The translations under genes were made by a program, and so were the position numbers. The notes under the pieces were generated by a model, which was not told where the DNA came from, did no database searches, and was given only the letters and a program-made list of their open reading frames with translations. Positions 1-8,074 of a stretch of DNA of 24,409 nucleotides are shown piece after piece. Position 1 is the first letter of the stretch; every line of letters begins with the position of its first letter. Origin of the DNA: Eggerthellaceae bacterium UBA3686 (GTDB taxonomy: Bacteria; Actinomycetota; Coriobacteriia; Coriobacteriales; Eggerthellaceae); contig DFIX01000005.1 in NCBI GenBank assembly GCA_002371495.1, positions 23,072 through 47,480 on the forward strand, written 5' to 3'.

Positions 1-174
1 TCCAGCGAGGCAGCTGCATCGAGCGAGGCTGCGGCAACATCAGGGGAAGCCCCAGCGTCGAGCGAAGCAGCCCCAGCGTCGAGCGAAGCAGCCGCATCTA
101 GCGAGGCGGCACCATCGAGCGAAGCCGCATCGTCCGGCTCGGCCGAAGCTTCGAATGCGAGCGCTGGCGCGTAA
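1..174 (+). CDS. C-terminal fragment of an Ala/Ser/Glu-rich surface or lipoprotein (5' end outside window)
   Basis: The frame is open from base 1 and ends at TAA 172-174, giving 57 codons. The visible peptide is entirely low-complexity: repeated (A/P)SSEAA units followed by a short SGSAEASNASAGA tail. No domain is visible, so function cannot be assigned. The same ASSEAA style occurs in the linker after the lipobox of the rhodanese lipoprotein at 16062-17171. That suggests this is also an exported protein with a flexible wall-spanning or terminal tract. A strong hairpin at 225-252 follows, consistent with the end of a transcription unit. The reading frame is well supported by codon usage and the repeat; the exported nature is inference. 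Confidence 0.7.
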   Translation, partial: SSEAAASSEAAATSGEAPASSEAAPASSEAAASSEAAPSSEAASSGSAEASNASAGA

Positions 175-224
175 ATCGAGCGCAACACGGTAATGCAGAG
201 CCGTGTCTCTGGTGCTACATGCAG

Positions 225-255
225 AGGGCCGCACATCAAAGTGTGCGGCCCTTGT
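225..255 (+). terminator. Hairpin terminator after the partial first gene
   Basis: An 11-bp stem (225-235 with 242-252, starting AGGGCCGCAC) closes a 6-nt loop and is followed by a short T-containing run (CTTGTTG). It lies 50 bp after the TAA of the upstream gene and before the leader of the next one. Confidence 0.6.
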
Positions 256-392
256 TGCGATGATGGCGGTTTGTCATGAACCTGCGCTAATTGTGAGCCT
301 ATAACCGCGAGCTGTATTACACTGTTGCCTCGATGAAACTCATGCAAGCCGTTGTCGCTCAACGGCTTTCGCATAGGCATATAAGGTAATAC

Positions 393-2693
393 GTGGCAAA
401 ACGTCTTTTCATAGTCATGTACGATGCGCTGACGGCGCTCGTCATCGCGTGCCTGCTGGCAGGCGCGTTCGCGGTTCCCGCATATGCCTATATCGACCCG
501 TCGGTCATGACCTACACCATCCAGGCCGTGGCTGGTGTGGCGGTTGCCTTGTCTACCGTGGCGGGAGTTGCGCTCAGGCGAGGCCGCAAGGTCTTGCTCC
601 GCATCCTCGATATCGACGAGGACGCGCGAAAGGAATTCGAACCCGATGTCCATAGGACCGATGGCGTTCTGCCGACTGTTCAAGATGCTGGCGCAAGTCA
701 GCGCAAGGTGCTGCAACCCGCGCTCGAAAAGCAAGCCCTTCTTGCCCGGGAACCGCTAGCAGGGCTGCCGGGTGCCGATCTGGCTGAGGCTTCGGCAGAA
801 GCGGCGGGTGCAGTGCCGGCAACCGATGCGGTTCGCGAGCAGGCGGATGCAACGGACGCAGCCGGTGGGGAAGGGGCCGATGTTTCGCCCAGCTCGGCAA
901 AAGAGGTCAAGCGGGCGTCGAAGCGTCGTCGCAACAAGAAGCCCTACAAACCGACGCTCAAGGAGCGCTTGGCCTACGGCGCAATTGTCGCGCTGTTCTT
1001 CACCTTCACAATATTCTTCGTCGCTCCGCTCGAAATCGTCGCCGGATCGTCGACATCTCTCATATACGGCATGGGCGACGTATGGTGGGTGCTTTTGGCG
1101 CCCTGCGCCGGTATGATCGCGTTTATTACGGCTGTGCTTGTTATTATGCGCGGCCGTGCGTTTGGGATTTGCCTTCTGCTGGTGGCTGCTGTGGGGCTTT
1201 GCGCTTACGTGCAGGCGCTGTGCTTGAACGTGGGCCTGCCCGCCGCCGACGGCGCAACCATCGTATGGGCCGACTACATGGACATGCAGGTCGTGTCTAC
1301 GCTGGTTTGGGTCGCCATCATTGTCGCGGCGCTCGTATTCGCGCTCGTGCACGCCAAGCGCGCCCAGGGCGTGGCGGCCATCGTGTCGCTTTTTCTCATC
1401 ATCGTGCAAGCGGTCGGCCTTGCGAGCCTGGTCGTGGCTCCTGCAGGGGACGGGGGAAAGAGCACGGTGCTGGGCAACGGCAAAGTCGTCATGACCGAAG
1501 ACCAGCTCTATACGGTCAATCCCAAGCACAACGTGGTCGTTTTCATTCTAGATACGTACGATACCGCCTACCTGAGCCGCGTGCTCGATATGAATCCCAA
1601 CTTGCTCGACGGGCTGACCGGCTTCACGAATTACGAGAACGCGACCTCGGCGATGATTCCCACGCGCTTCGCCATTCCCGAGATGATGACCGGGCAGATG
1701 CCCGGTTTCGACGAGGACTTCTCGACATACAAAGCCGAACGCTATGCGCGCAGCGATTTCCTGCAGAGCATCTACGACGCCAACTACTCGATCGGGCTGT
1801 ATACCGATTCGCTGACCATCAGCCGGCTGTCAGCCGAGGAGCAGTACGGCATTACGAGCAAGACCGTTAATATGCACGATTTGCCCGATAGCATGATGAA
1901 TGTCCAGGGAACGCTCTACTCGTTGTTCCAAATGGGCTTGTACCGTGATGTGCTGTGGCCGTTCAAGTGGGCGTTCTGGTACTACACCGACCAAATCAAC
2001 CAATCTCTGACGGTATACCAGGACGCGGCGCCGCCCGACGAGACCATCTACGTCATGGACGATATCCGCTACTACAACCGCCTGTGCGATTTTGGGCTGT
2101 CGATCAAAGATGATGGCCACGACGGCGCGTTCAAGTTCATTCACCTGCTGGGTTCGCATTATCCGTTCAGCTACGACGAGGAAGTCAACGATCTGGGCGA
2201 GGACAACTCGAACGTCTTCAAGCAGTCCCAAGGTGCCATAAAGATCGTCACCACCTACATCGACGAGCTGAAGAGGCTCGGCGTATACGAGAACACGACG
2301 GTCATCATCACCGCGGACCATGGGTACTGGACGATCACGCTCGACCCGATCGAGGAGACGTCGACGCCGATCATGTTCGTGAAGCCCGAGCAGTCTGCGG
2401 AAGCCGACGCACGTCCAATCGTCGTCGACGAGAAGCCGGTGAGCCATCTGGACCTGCAGGCGACGATTCTGGACGCTATGGGGCTTGACTACAGCGAGTA
2501 CTCCGAGCGTGACGAATGGGCTGGCTACTCGATGTTCAGGGACATTGACCCCGACCGCAAGCGCTACTACCTGACGACCGACAGCGAGCCCGACCTGACC
2601 GAGGTGCAGTTCCGCGAGTACCTGATAGACGGCAACGCGCTTGACTGGGACAACTGGTCCGAAACCGGCCGCACTATCGACGCTCAGAAGTAG
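393..2693 (+). CDS. Membrane-anchored alkaline-phosphatase-superfamily (sulfatase / phospho-alcohol transferase-like) protein
   Basis: 766 aa from a GTG start, with an AAGG Shine-Dalgarno at 383-386; the next start is an ATG eight codons later. An N-terminal membrane segment (about 11-33) leads into YIDPS and a second hydrophobic stretch (41-60). A charged, Ala-rich cytoplasmic region with a basic patch (KRASKRRRNKK, near 173-183) follows. About five membrane helices then span roughly 195-348. The C-terminal extracytoplasmic half resembles the sulfatase/EptA/LTA-synthase fold: VVVFILDTYD (381-390), a candidate nucleophile segment ATSAMIPTRFAIPEMMTG (417-433), HLLGSHYPF (584-592) and the metal-binding ITADHG (639-644). 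There is no Cys at the nucleophile, so a Ser/Thr transferase or hydrolase acting on an envelope polymer is more likely than a formylglycine sulfatase. Substrate is unknown. It is apparently monocistronic. Confidence 0.75.
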   Translation: MAKRLFIVMYDALTALVIACLLAGAFAVPAYAYIDPSVMTYTIQAVAGVAVALSTVAGVALRRGRKVLLRILDIDEDARKEFEPDVHRTDGVLPTVQDAGASQRKVLQPALEKQALLAREPLAGLPGADLAEASAEAAGAVPATDAVREQADATDAAGGEGADVSPSSAKEVKRASKRRRNKKPYKPTLKERLAYGAIVALFFTFTIFFVAPLEIVAGSSTSLIYGMGDVWWVLLAPCAGMIAFITAVLVIMRGRAFGICLLLVAAVGLCAYVQALCLNVGLPAADGATIVWADYMDMQVVSTLVWVAIIVAALVFALVHAKRAQGVAAIVSLFLIIVQAVGLASLVVAPAGDGGKSTVLGNGKVVMTEDQLYTVNPKHNVVVFILDTYDTAYLSRVLDMNPNLLDGLTGFTNYENATSAMIPTRFAIPEMMTGQMPGFDEDFSTYKAERYARSDFLQSIYDANYSIGLYTDSLTISRLSAEEQYGITSKTVNMHDLPDSMMNVQGTLYSLFQMGLYRDVLWPFKWAFWYYTDQINQSLTVYQDAAPPDETIYVMDDIRYYNRLCDFGLSIKDDGHDGAFKFIHLLGSHYPFSYDEEVNDLGEDNSNVFKQSQGAIKIVTTYIDELKRLGVYENTTVIITADHGYWTITLDPIEETSTPIMFVKPEQSAEADARPIVVDEKPVSHLDLQATILDAMGLDYSEYSERDEWAGYSMFRDIDPDRKRYYLTTDSEPDLTEVQFREYLIDGNALDWDNWSETGRTIDAQK

Positions 2694-2774
2694 CCGCGAC
2701 ACGCGAAAGTGCCCTAGTGCAAAAGGGGACTGTCCCTGTTTACGTACCGTTCTGCACGGTCGGGCCAATCGTCC

Positions 2775-2883
2775 GCGAAAGCGCAGGTGGGAGCGCGCAT
2801 CGGCTTGGCTTCGCTAACATTGGAATACTTTTAAAGTTAGTGCTGCAGAATCGCCGATGTCACGCCCCCACCTGCGCTTTCGC
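2775..2883. repeat. Long hairpin element, copy A of the GCGATTCTGCAG-core family (inverted orientation)
   Basis: The outer arms 2775-2791 and 2867-2883 are perfectly complementary over 17 bp. An inner stem pairs CATCGGC (2798-2804) with GCCGATG (2853-2859), and an apical stem pairs CGCTAAC (2812-2818) with GTTAGTG (2836-2842, one G-U pair). On the minus strand the core begins GCGATTCTGCAG (2843-2854) and ends CGAAGCCAAG. The same core recurs at 3045 and 9610. Confidence 0.8.
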
Positions 2884-2907
2884 CACGCCGTCGGTAAGTA
2901 GAGGCGT

Positions 2908-2959
2908 GTCCCCTATGTAGCATCAGCGCGCACGGTCGAGCTGGTGCTACATAGGGGGG
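2908..2959. repeat. 18-bp stem hairpin in the 2.7-3.2 kb gene-free block
   Basis: CCCCTATGTAGCATCAGC (2910-2927) pairs with 2940-2957, with a single G-U in place of A-U, around a 12-nt loop. GTCCCCT (2908-2914) is also complementary to AGGGGAC at 2724-2730, so this arm could alternatively close a larger structure around copy A. No T tract follows on either strand, so it is not an obvious intrinsic terminator. Confidence 0.7.
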
Positions 2960-3016
2960 TAGATCCACTTGACCCACCTGGCCTACACCGTCGACTGCCC
3001 TTGCGCAAAAACGGTA

Positions 3017-3126
3017 GCGAAAGGCCTGGTGGCGGCATGCGTGAGCGATTCTGCAGCCACTGTTCCTGTAAATCCATATAGGTTAGGCGAAGCCAAGCGA
3101 ACGCGTGCTGCCACCAGGCCTTTCGC
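3017..3126. repeat. Long hairpin element, copy B of the GCGATTCTGCAG-core family
   Basis: The arms 3017-3042 and 3101-3126 pair over 26 positions with only G-U exceptions. The core starts with GCGATTCTGCAG at 3045-3056 and ends GGCGAAGCCAAG near 3086-3097. It is the opposite orientation of copy A, 134 bp away. The arm sequence (GCGAAAGGCCTGGTGGC) differs from copy A (GCGAAAGCGCAGGTGGG), yet each pairs perfectly with its own partner. Nothing in 2694-3246 looks like a real gene. Confidence 0.8.
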
Positions 3127-3233
3127 GGCACAGTACGTTACTAGGGGGTAGTCTCTTTTCGTGTGACGATACCTTTACGCGTTTGCCTACGGCGATTCTG
3201 AACGGTGGGGAATGTGTAATCGTTTCGTCATGA

Positions 3234-3257
3234 TTGACAAGCTCGTTTGCGTATAAT
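3234..3257 (+). promoter_or_regulatory. Candidate promoter of the helical repeat protein
   Basis: A perfect TATAAT (3252-3257) sits 37 bp before the chosen ATG. A TTGACA (3234-3239) is present but only 12 nt upstream, shorter than the usual 16-18. Either the -35 is not used or this is a non-canonical promoter. Confidence 0.4.
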
Positions 3258-3294
3258 GGCGCTAGTTGATTTCAAGCGAGACAGGAGATTAGCC

Positions 3295-4071
3295 ATGCCA
3301 GATATCGACGAGATCTACGAATCCGCAGAGGATGCTGCGCAGCAAGCTGAAGAGGTGCCTGCCGAGGTTGCCGAAGAGGCCGAGGCCACTCTTGCCGAGG
3401 AAGCGAAAGTTGAGCAAGATGCTGGTGCCGAGGTCGCCCAAGATGCTGATCAGGTGGCTGAGGAAGTTGCCGACCAGGCAAAGAATCTCATTGATAACGT
3501 GTACGATGCTGTGAAGAAAGCCGCAGCCGCATCTTCCGAAGCTGCCAAGCCTGTTGTCGAAGGCGTGCAGGGCAAGGCTGGCGAGGCGTACGAGGCTGCA
3601 AAGCCCATCGTCGAAGGCATGCAACAGAAGGCCACCGAAGCCTTCGATGCTGCTGTGCCGGCTATTCAGAATGCGGCCTCTGCCGTTCAGCAGAAGGCCG
3701 GCGAGGCTTACGAAGCGGCCCGTCCGGCAGTCGAGGGAGCCGTTGTAGCGGTTTCCGCCAAGGCCGGCGAGGCGTACGAAGCCGCCAAGCCCGCAATCGA
3801 GGACGTCGTTGCGAAGGCGGGGGAAGCCTTTGAGGCCGCTATGCCCGCAATCGAGAACGCTGCCAATGCTGCCATGCAGAAGGCAGGTGAAGCCTTTGAG
3901 GCTGCTGCGCCTGTCGTAATGGATGCCGCCAATACGTTGAAGAATACGGCCGAAGAGCTGACCGGCCTCGACCTCAACGGAGACGGTGTCATCGGAGCGG
4001 CGAAGATCGAAGCGGTACCCGAGGCCGAGGACGCGCCCGAAGCCGAAGAGACCGCCAAACCCGAAGAGTAG
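3295..4071 (+). CDS. Ala/Glu-rich amphipathic-helix repeat protein with one EF-hand-like loop
   Basis: 258 aa from ATG 3295, preceded by AGGAGA at 3283-3288. The upstream in-frame ATG at 3256 overlaps the -10 box, so I reject it. There is no signal peptide or membrane segment. Residues 1-65 are acidic and Ala/Glu-rich. From about 80 to 215 there is a tandem repeat of the form KAGEAYEAAKPxxE, with anchor lysines at 94, 112, 134, 156, 174 and 196. The spacings of 18 or 22 residues are whole numbers of helical turns, as in 11-mer amphipathic repeats of apolipoprotein or LEA-like proteins. DLNGDGVIG (226-234) has the DxNxDG pattern of a dockerin/EF-hand Ca-binding loop, but the 12th position is Lys rather than Glu. 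A Pro/Glu-rich acidic tail ends the protein. Function is unknown; a structural, surface- or membrane-associating or stress role is only a guess. Confidence 0.75.
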   Translation: MPDIDEIYESAEDAAQQAEEVPAEVAEEAEATLAEEAKVEQDAGAEVAQDADQVAEEVADQAKNLIDNVYDAVKKAAAASSEAAKPVVEGVQGKAGEAYEAAKPIVEGMQQKATEAFDAAVPAIQNAASAVQQKAGEAYEAARPAVEGAVVAVSAKAGEAYEAAKPAIEDVVAKAGEAFEAAMPAIENAANAAMQKAGEAFEAAAPVVMDAANTLKNTAEELTGLDLNGDGVIGAAKIEAVPEAEDAPEAEETAKPEE

Positions 4072-4128
4072 CGAGTCGCCCGATTGGCGGTAGCAAGCAC
4101 CCTGTTTTTCCAGGATTCGTTTTGAACG

Positions 4129-4163
4129 CAGCCCGCGCCCGTTTCGAGCGCGGGCTTGCCTTT
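4129..4163 (+). terminator. Hairpin terminator between repeat protein and FGAM synthase
   Basis: A 9-bp GC stem (4130-4138 with 4148-4156, AGCCCGCGC) closes a 9-nt loop and is followed by TGCCTTT. A TATAAT at 4163-4168 directly abuts it and could be the -10 of the downstream gene, although no good -35 is visible. Confidence 0.6.
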
Positions 4164-4211
4164 ATAATGGAGCGAAGTGGAAAACGTAAGGCCAGAAGGA
4201 AGGCGGCAGGC

Positions 4212-7200
4212 ATGGTTTCGCGCGTGTACGTAGAGAAAAGGCCCGGATTCGACGTCGAAGCGAAGGCGCTGCTTAAAGAGTTGCGCGAAATCGTGGGAAT
4301 CGAGCGGCTCGAGGACCTGAGGCTCATCAACCGCTATGACGTGGAAGGCATCAGCGACGAGCTGTTCGAGCAATGTGTGCCGACCGTGTTCAGCGAACCG
4401 CAGTCCGATGTCACGTGCCGCAGCCTCATGGACGCATCGGCTCTCGGCAACACGGGCGTCGAGCCCATTGCGGAAGGCGCGTTCATGTTTGCGGTCGAGG
4501 CGCTGCCCGGGCAATTCGACCAGCGCGCCGCTTCGGCAAGCGAGTGCATTCAGCTGATCAGCCAAGGCGAGCGTCCTGAGGTGCGCAATGCCAAGGTGTA
4601 TGTGCTGCAAGGCGCGCTTACCGAGGGCGATCTGCAGACGATAAAGCGTTACGTGATCAACCCCGTCGAGACGCGCGAAGCATCGCTTCTGCCTGTCGAT
4701 ACGCTGAAAGTCGAGTACCCCGAGCCCGACCCCGTCGAGGTCATCGAGGGCTTTCGCGAGCTCGACGAAGCGGGGCTGTCTGCGTTCATAGCCGATCGCG
4801 GCCTGGCCATGGACCTTGCCGACATCACGTTTTGCCAGCAATATTTCCGCGACGACGAGAAACGCGATCCGACTATCACGGAAATCAAGATGATCGACAC
4901 GTACTGGTCCGACCACTGCCGCCACACCACGTTCGGCACCGTGCTCGAAAACATCGAAATCGACGATTCGATTGTGCAGGTTGCTTTCAACCAGTACCTC
5001 GAGATGCGCCACGAGCTGGGGCGCGATCAGAAGCCTGTGTGCCTTATGGACATGGGCACGATTGGGGCGAAGTACCTCAAGTCGAAGGGTATCTTGAAGA
5101 ACCTGGACGAGTCCGAGGAAATCAACGCCTGCACGGTCAAGATCAAGGCCGAAGTTGACGGTCAGGAGCAGGACTGGCTGTTCCTGTTCAAGAACGAGAC
5201 CCACAACCATCCGACCGAGATCGAGCCGTTCGGCGGTGCGGCTACGTGCGTGGGCGGCGCGATTCGCGACCCGCTTTCGGGCCGCGCCTACGTGTACCAG
5301 GCCATGCGCGTGACGGGCGCGGGAGATCCGCTCGTGCCGGTGGCCGAAACGATTCCCGGCAAGTTGCCGCAGCGCAAGCTCGTGACCACGGCTGCAGCCG
5401 GCTATTCGAGCTACGGCAACCAGATCGGTCTGGCAACGGGCCAGGTCAACGAGCTTTACCATCCCGGTTACGTGGCCAAGCGCATGGAGATCGGCGCCGT
5501 CGTGGGTGCCACCCCCGCGCATCACGTGCGCCGCGAGACGCCGGCGCCGGGCGATGTGGTCGTGCTGCTCGGCGGCCGTACGGGCCGTGATGGCATCGGC
5601 GGCGCCACAGGCTCGTCAAAGGCGCACAAGCTCGAGTCGCTCGAAACGTGCGGCGCAGAGGTGCAGAAGGGTAACCCGCCCGTCGAGCGCAAGATCCAGC
5701 GCCTGTTCCGCAACACCGAGGCGTGCCAGATGATCAAGCGTTGCAACGACTTTGGCGCGGGTGGCGTATCGGTGGCCATCGGCGAGCTTGCCGACGGCGT
5801 GCAGGTCGACCTGAACAAGGTGCCCAAGAAATACGACGGTCTGGACGGCACCGAACTGGCCATTTCCGAATCGCAGGAACGTATGGCCGTGGCGCTCGCG
5901 CCCGAAGACGTCGAGCGCTTCCTGGAGCTGGCGCGCGAGGAGAACCTCGAGGCCACGCCCGTCGCGACGGTGACCGAAGAGCCGCGTGTGCGCATGACGT
6001 GGAACGGCGACACGATTGTCGACGTTAGCCGTGCGTTCCTCGCCAGCAACGGTGCCCCCAAGCATCAGGACGTGCATATCGTGGCTGCTGAACCGTACGA
6101 GCCCGCATGGGCCGGTCAGGCGGACGCGCCGCTCGGCGAGCGCCTGCGCGCCGTGCTGACTGACATAAACGTGGCTTCCAACAAGGGCCTTTCAGAGCGC
6201 TTCGACTCGACCATCGGCGCGTCGACGGTGCTCATGCCCTTCGGTGGCAAGACGCAGCTCACGCCTTCGATGGCCATGATTGCCAAGTTGCCCGTCAACA
6301 ACGAGACGACCACGACGACGGGTATGAGCTGGGGATTCAATCCGTATATCATGGAAAAGAACCAGTTCACAGGTGCGTATTTGTCAGTGGTGGAAAGCGT
6401 TGCCAAGCTCATCGCCGCTGGCTTCAAGCGCGAGACCATGTACCTAACGTTCCAGGAATACTTCGAGCGCCTGCGCACGAGCCCGGAGCGCTGGGGCAAA
6501 CCGGCAGCGGCCGTGCTCGGCGCACTCATGGCGCAAATCGACTTGGGTATCGGCGCCATCGGCGGCAAAGACTCCATGTCGGGCAGCTTCGAAGAGCTCG
6601 ACGTGCCGCCGACGCTGGTCAGCTTCGCCGTCGGCGTGGGGCACGTAGACGATGCGCTCTCGCCCGAGTTCAAGGGCGCAGGGCATCGCGTGGTGTGCAT
6701 CCACCCGTACTACGAGCGCGATGGGCTCACGCCCGAAAAGGACGGTCTGCTCGGCGTCTTCGCGCTGGTGGAGAAACTGGCGGCTGAGGGCAAGATCCTC
6801 GCTGCCGCGACGCCTGGCTACGGCTGCGATGCCGAGATGCTGTTCAAGATGTGCGTGGGCAACCGTATAGGCCTTGCAATCGACGAGAGCATGGACACCT
6901 CGACGTGGTTCATTCCCGCGTACGGTTCGTTTGCTGTCGAGCTGGCCGACGATGCTGAGTTACCGCAGGGCAACGGGGACGTGATGGTCAAGCTCATCGG
7001 CGTCACGACCGATGAATATGTGCTCTCTTGCGGTGACGAGGTCGTGGATTTGGCTGAATTGCAGGAAGCTTGGGAGGGCAAGCTCGAATCGGTGTTCCCG
7101 TATCGCCAAGCAGGCGAAAAGGTCGGGCAAGTCACGTACCATGCGGCCGAGCCATTTGCCAAGCCTGCGATCCTTACGGCAAAGCCCAAGGTTGTCATTC

Positions 7201-7982
7201 CGGTGTTCCCGGGCAACAACTGTGAATTCGACTCCGCGCGCGCGTTCCGTCGCGCGGGTGCCGAGGCTCAGGTGCTCGTCGTGAACAACCTGACGCCGGC
7301 GGCCGTTGCCGAAAGCACGCAGGCGCTCGTGCGCGCCATCGACGATGCGAACATCGTGTTCATCCCGGGTGGCTTCAGCGGTGGCGACGAGCCCGACGGC
7401 TCGGCCAAGTTCATCACGGCGTTCTTCCGCGCGCCCGCCGTCACCGAGGCGGTTCGCAACTTGCTGCAGAAGCGCGACGGCCTGATGCTGGGTATCTGCA
7501 ACGGTTTCCAGGCGCTTGTGAAGCTTGGGCTCGTGCCGTTCGGCGATATCCGCCCGATGGATGCTGAGTGCCCGACGCTGACGTTCAACACAATCGGCCG
7601 CCATCAGAGCCGCATCGTTCGCACGCGCATCGCTTCGGACCTTTCGCCTTGGCTTTCGCAATGCCAGGTGGGCGACATCCACACCGTGGCCATCAGCCAC
7701 GGCGAGGGCCGTTTCGTGGCGAGCGACGCGGTGCTGGCCCAGATGAAGGCGGCGGGCCAGATAGCGACGCAGTACGTGGACGCCGACGGCGTGCCGGGCA
7801 TGGGGCTCGACGTGAACCCCAATGGTTCAGTGCTTGCCATCGAGGGCATAACCAGCCCCGATGGCCGTATCTTCGGCAAGATGGGGCACTCCGAGCGCAG
7901 TGGTTACGGGCTGTACTGCAACATTCCCGACGCCACGTACCAGCCCATCTTCGAAGGCGGCGTGAAGTACTTCACCGACTAA
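4212..7982 (+). CDS. purL: Phosphoribosylformylglycinamidine synthase, single-chain form
   Basis: 1256 aa from ATG 4212, with a purine-rich SD (AGAAGGAAGG, 4194-4203). The frame is open from 4122, but the start at MVSRVYVEKRPGF fits the family N-terminus and has the SD. It catalyses the ATP- and glutamine-dependent amidation of FGAR to FGAM in de novo purine synthesis, in the cytoplasm. The N-terminal part is the PurS-like/linker region, followed by two AIR-synthase-like halves. ETHNHPTEIEPFGGA (from Glu329) is the ATP-site signature. The C-terminal class-I glutaminase carries PVFPGNNCEFD, the nucleophile Cys1096 in GICNGF, and the His1226/Glu1228 pair in HSERSG. The length and fused glutaminase match the single-chain clade found in Clostridia and Coriobacteria (TIGR01857-like from memory). 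No other purine gene adjoins it here. Confidence 0.97.
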   Translation: MVSRVYVEKRPGFDVEAKALLKELREIVGIERLEDLRLINRYDVEGISDELFEQCVPTVFSEPQSDVTCRSLMDASALGNTGVEPIAEGAFMFAVEALPGQFDQRAASASECIQLISQGERPEVRNAKVYVLQGALTEGDLQTIKRYVINPVETREASLLPVDTLKVEYPEPDPVEVIEGFRELDEAGLSAFIADRGLAMDLADITFCQQYFRDDEKRDPTITEIKMIDTYWSDHCRHTTFGTVLENIEIDDSIVQVAFNQYLEMRHELGRDQKPVCLMDMGTIGAKYLKSKGILKNLDESEEINACTVKIKAEVDGQEQDWLFLFKNETHNHPTEIEPFGGAATCVGGAIRDPLSGRAYVYQAMRVTGAGDPLVPVAETIPGKLPQRKLVTTAAAGYSSYGNQIGLATGQVNELYHPGYVAKRMEIGAVVGATPAHHVRRETPAPGDVVVLLGGRTGRDGIGGATGSSKAHKLESLETCGAEVQKGNPPVERKIQRLFRNTEACQMIKRCNDFGAGGVSVAIGELADGVQVDLNKVPKKYDGLDGTELAISESQERMAVALAPEDVERFLELAREENLEATPVATVTEEPRVRMTWNGDTIVDVSRAFLASNGAPKHQDVHIVAAEPYEPAWAGQADAPLGERLRAVLTDINVASNKGLSERFDSTIGASTVLMPFGGKTQLTPSMAMIAKLPVNNETTTTTGMSWGFNPYIMEKNQFTGAYLSVVESVAKLIAAGFKRETMYLTFQEYFERLRTSPERWGKPAAAVLGALMAQIDLGIGAIGGKDSMSGSFEELDVPPTLVSFAVGVGHVDDALSPEFKGAGHRVVCIHPYYERDGLTPEKDGLLGVFALVEKLAAEGKILAAATPGYGCDAEMLFKMCVGNRIGLAIDESMDTSTWFIPAYGSFAVELADDAELPQGNGDVMVKLIGVTTDEYVLSCGDEVVDLAELQEAWEGKLESVFPYRQAGEKVGQVTYHAAEPFAKPAILTAKPKVVIPVFPGNNCEFDSARAFRRAGAEAQVLVVNNLTPAAVAESTQALVRAIDDANIVFIPGGFSGGDEPDGSAKFITAFFRAPAVTEAVRNLLQKRDGLMLGICNGFQALVKLGLVPFGDIRPMDAECPTLTFNTIGRHQSRIVRTRIASDLSPWLSQCQVGDIHTVAISHGEGRFVASDAVLAQMKAAGQIATQYVDADGVPGMGLDVNPNGSVLAIEGITSPDGRIFGKMGHSERSGYGLYCNIPDATYQPIFEGGVKYFTD

Positions 7983-8011
7983 ATGCGCGGGAACAAGCAT
8001 CGTTGATTTGC

Positions 8012-8047
8012 AATGAGTCGGAAGAACTGTTCTTCCGACTCATTTTT
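8012..8047 (+). terminator. Intrinsic terminator/attenuator between purL and the OYE gene
   Basis: A perfect 15-bp stem (8012-8026 with 8030-8044, AATGAGTCGGAAGAA) closes a 3-nt loop, and T43-T47 form a U tract. The outer ATGAGTC/GACTCAT matches the ends of the dyads at 13992, 18274 and 22506. Only 30 bp separate it from the next ATG, so the next gene depends on read-through or on a promoter inside or before the hairpin. Confidence 0.85.
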
Positions 8048-8074
8048 CGCCCGGGAAAACGAGAGGAGCCTTGT

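Noticed and set aside
756..1529. 257-codon minus-strand open frame
   Set aside because: Antisense to the AlkP-superfamily membrane protein; no SD or recognisable motif.
3708..5525. 605-codon minus-strand open frame
   Set aside because: It lies antisense to the repeat protein and purL, in a GC-rich genome where the complement of good codons stays open. Its composition is His/Arg/Leu-rich with no domain.
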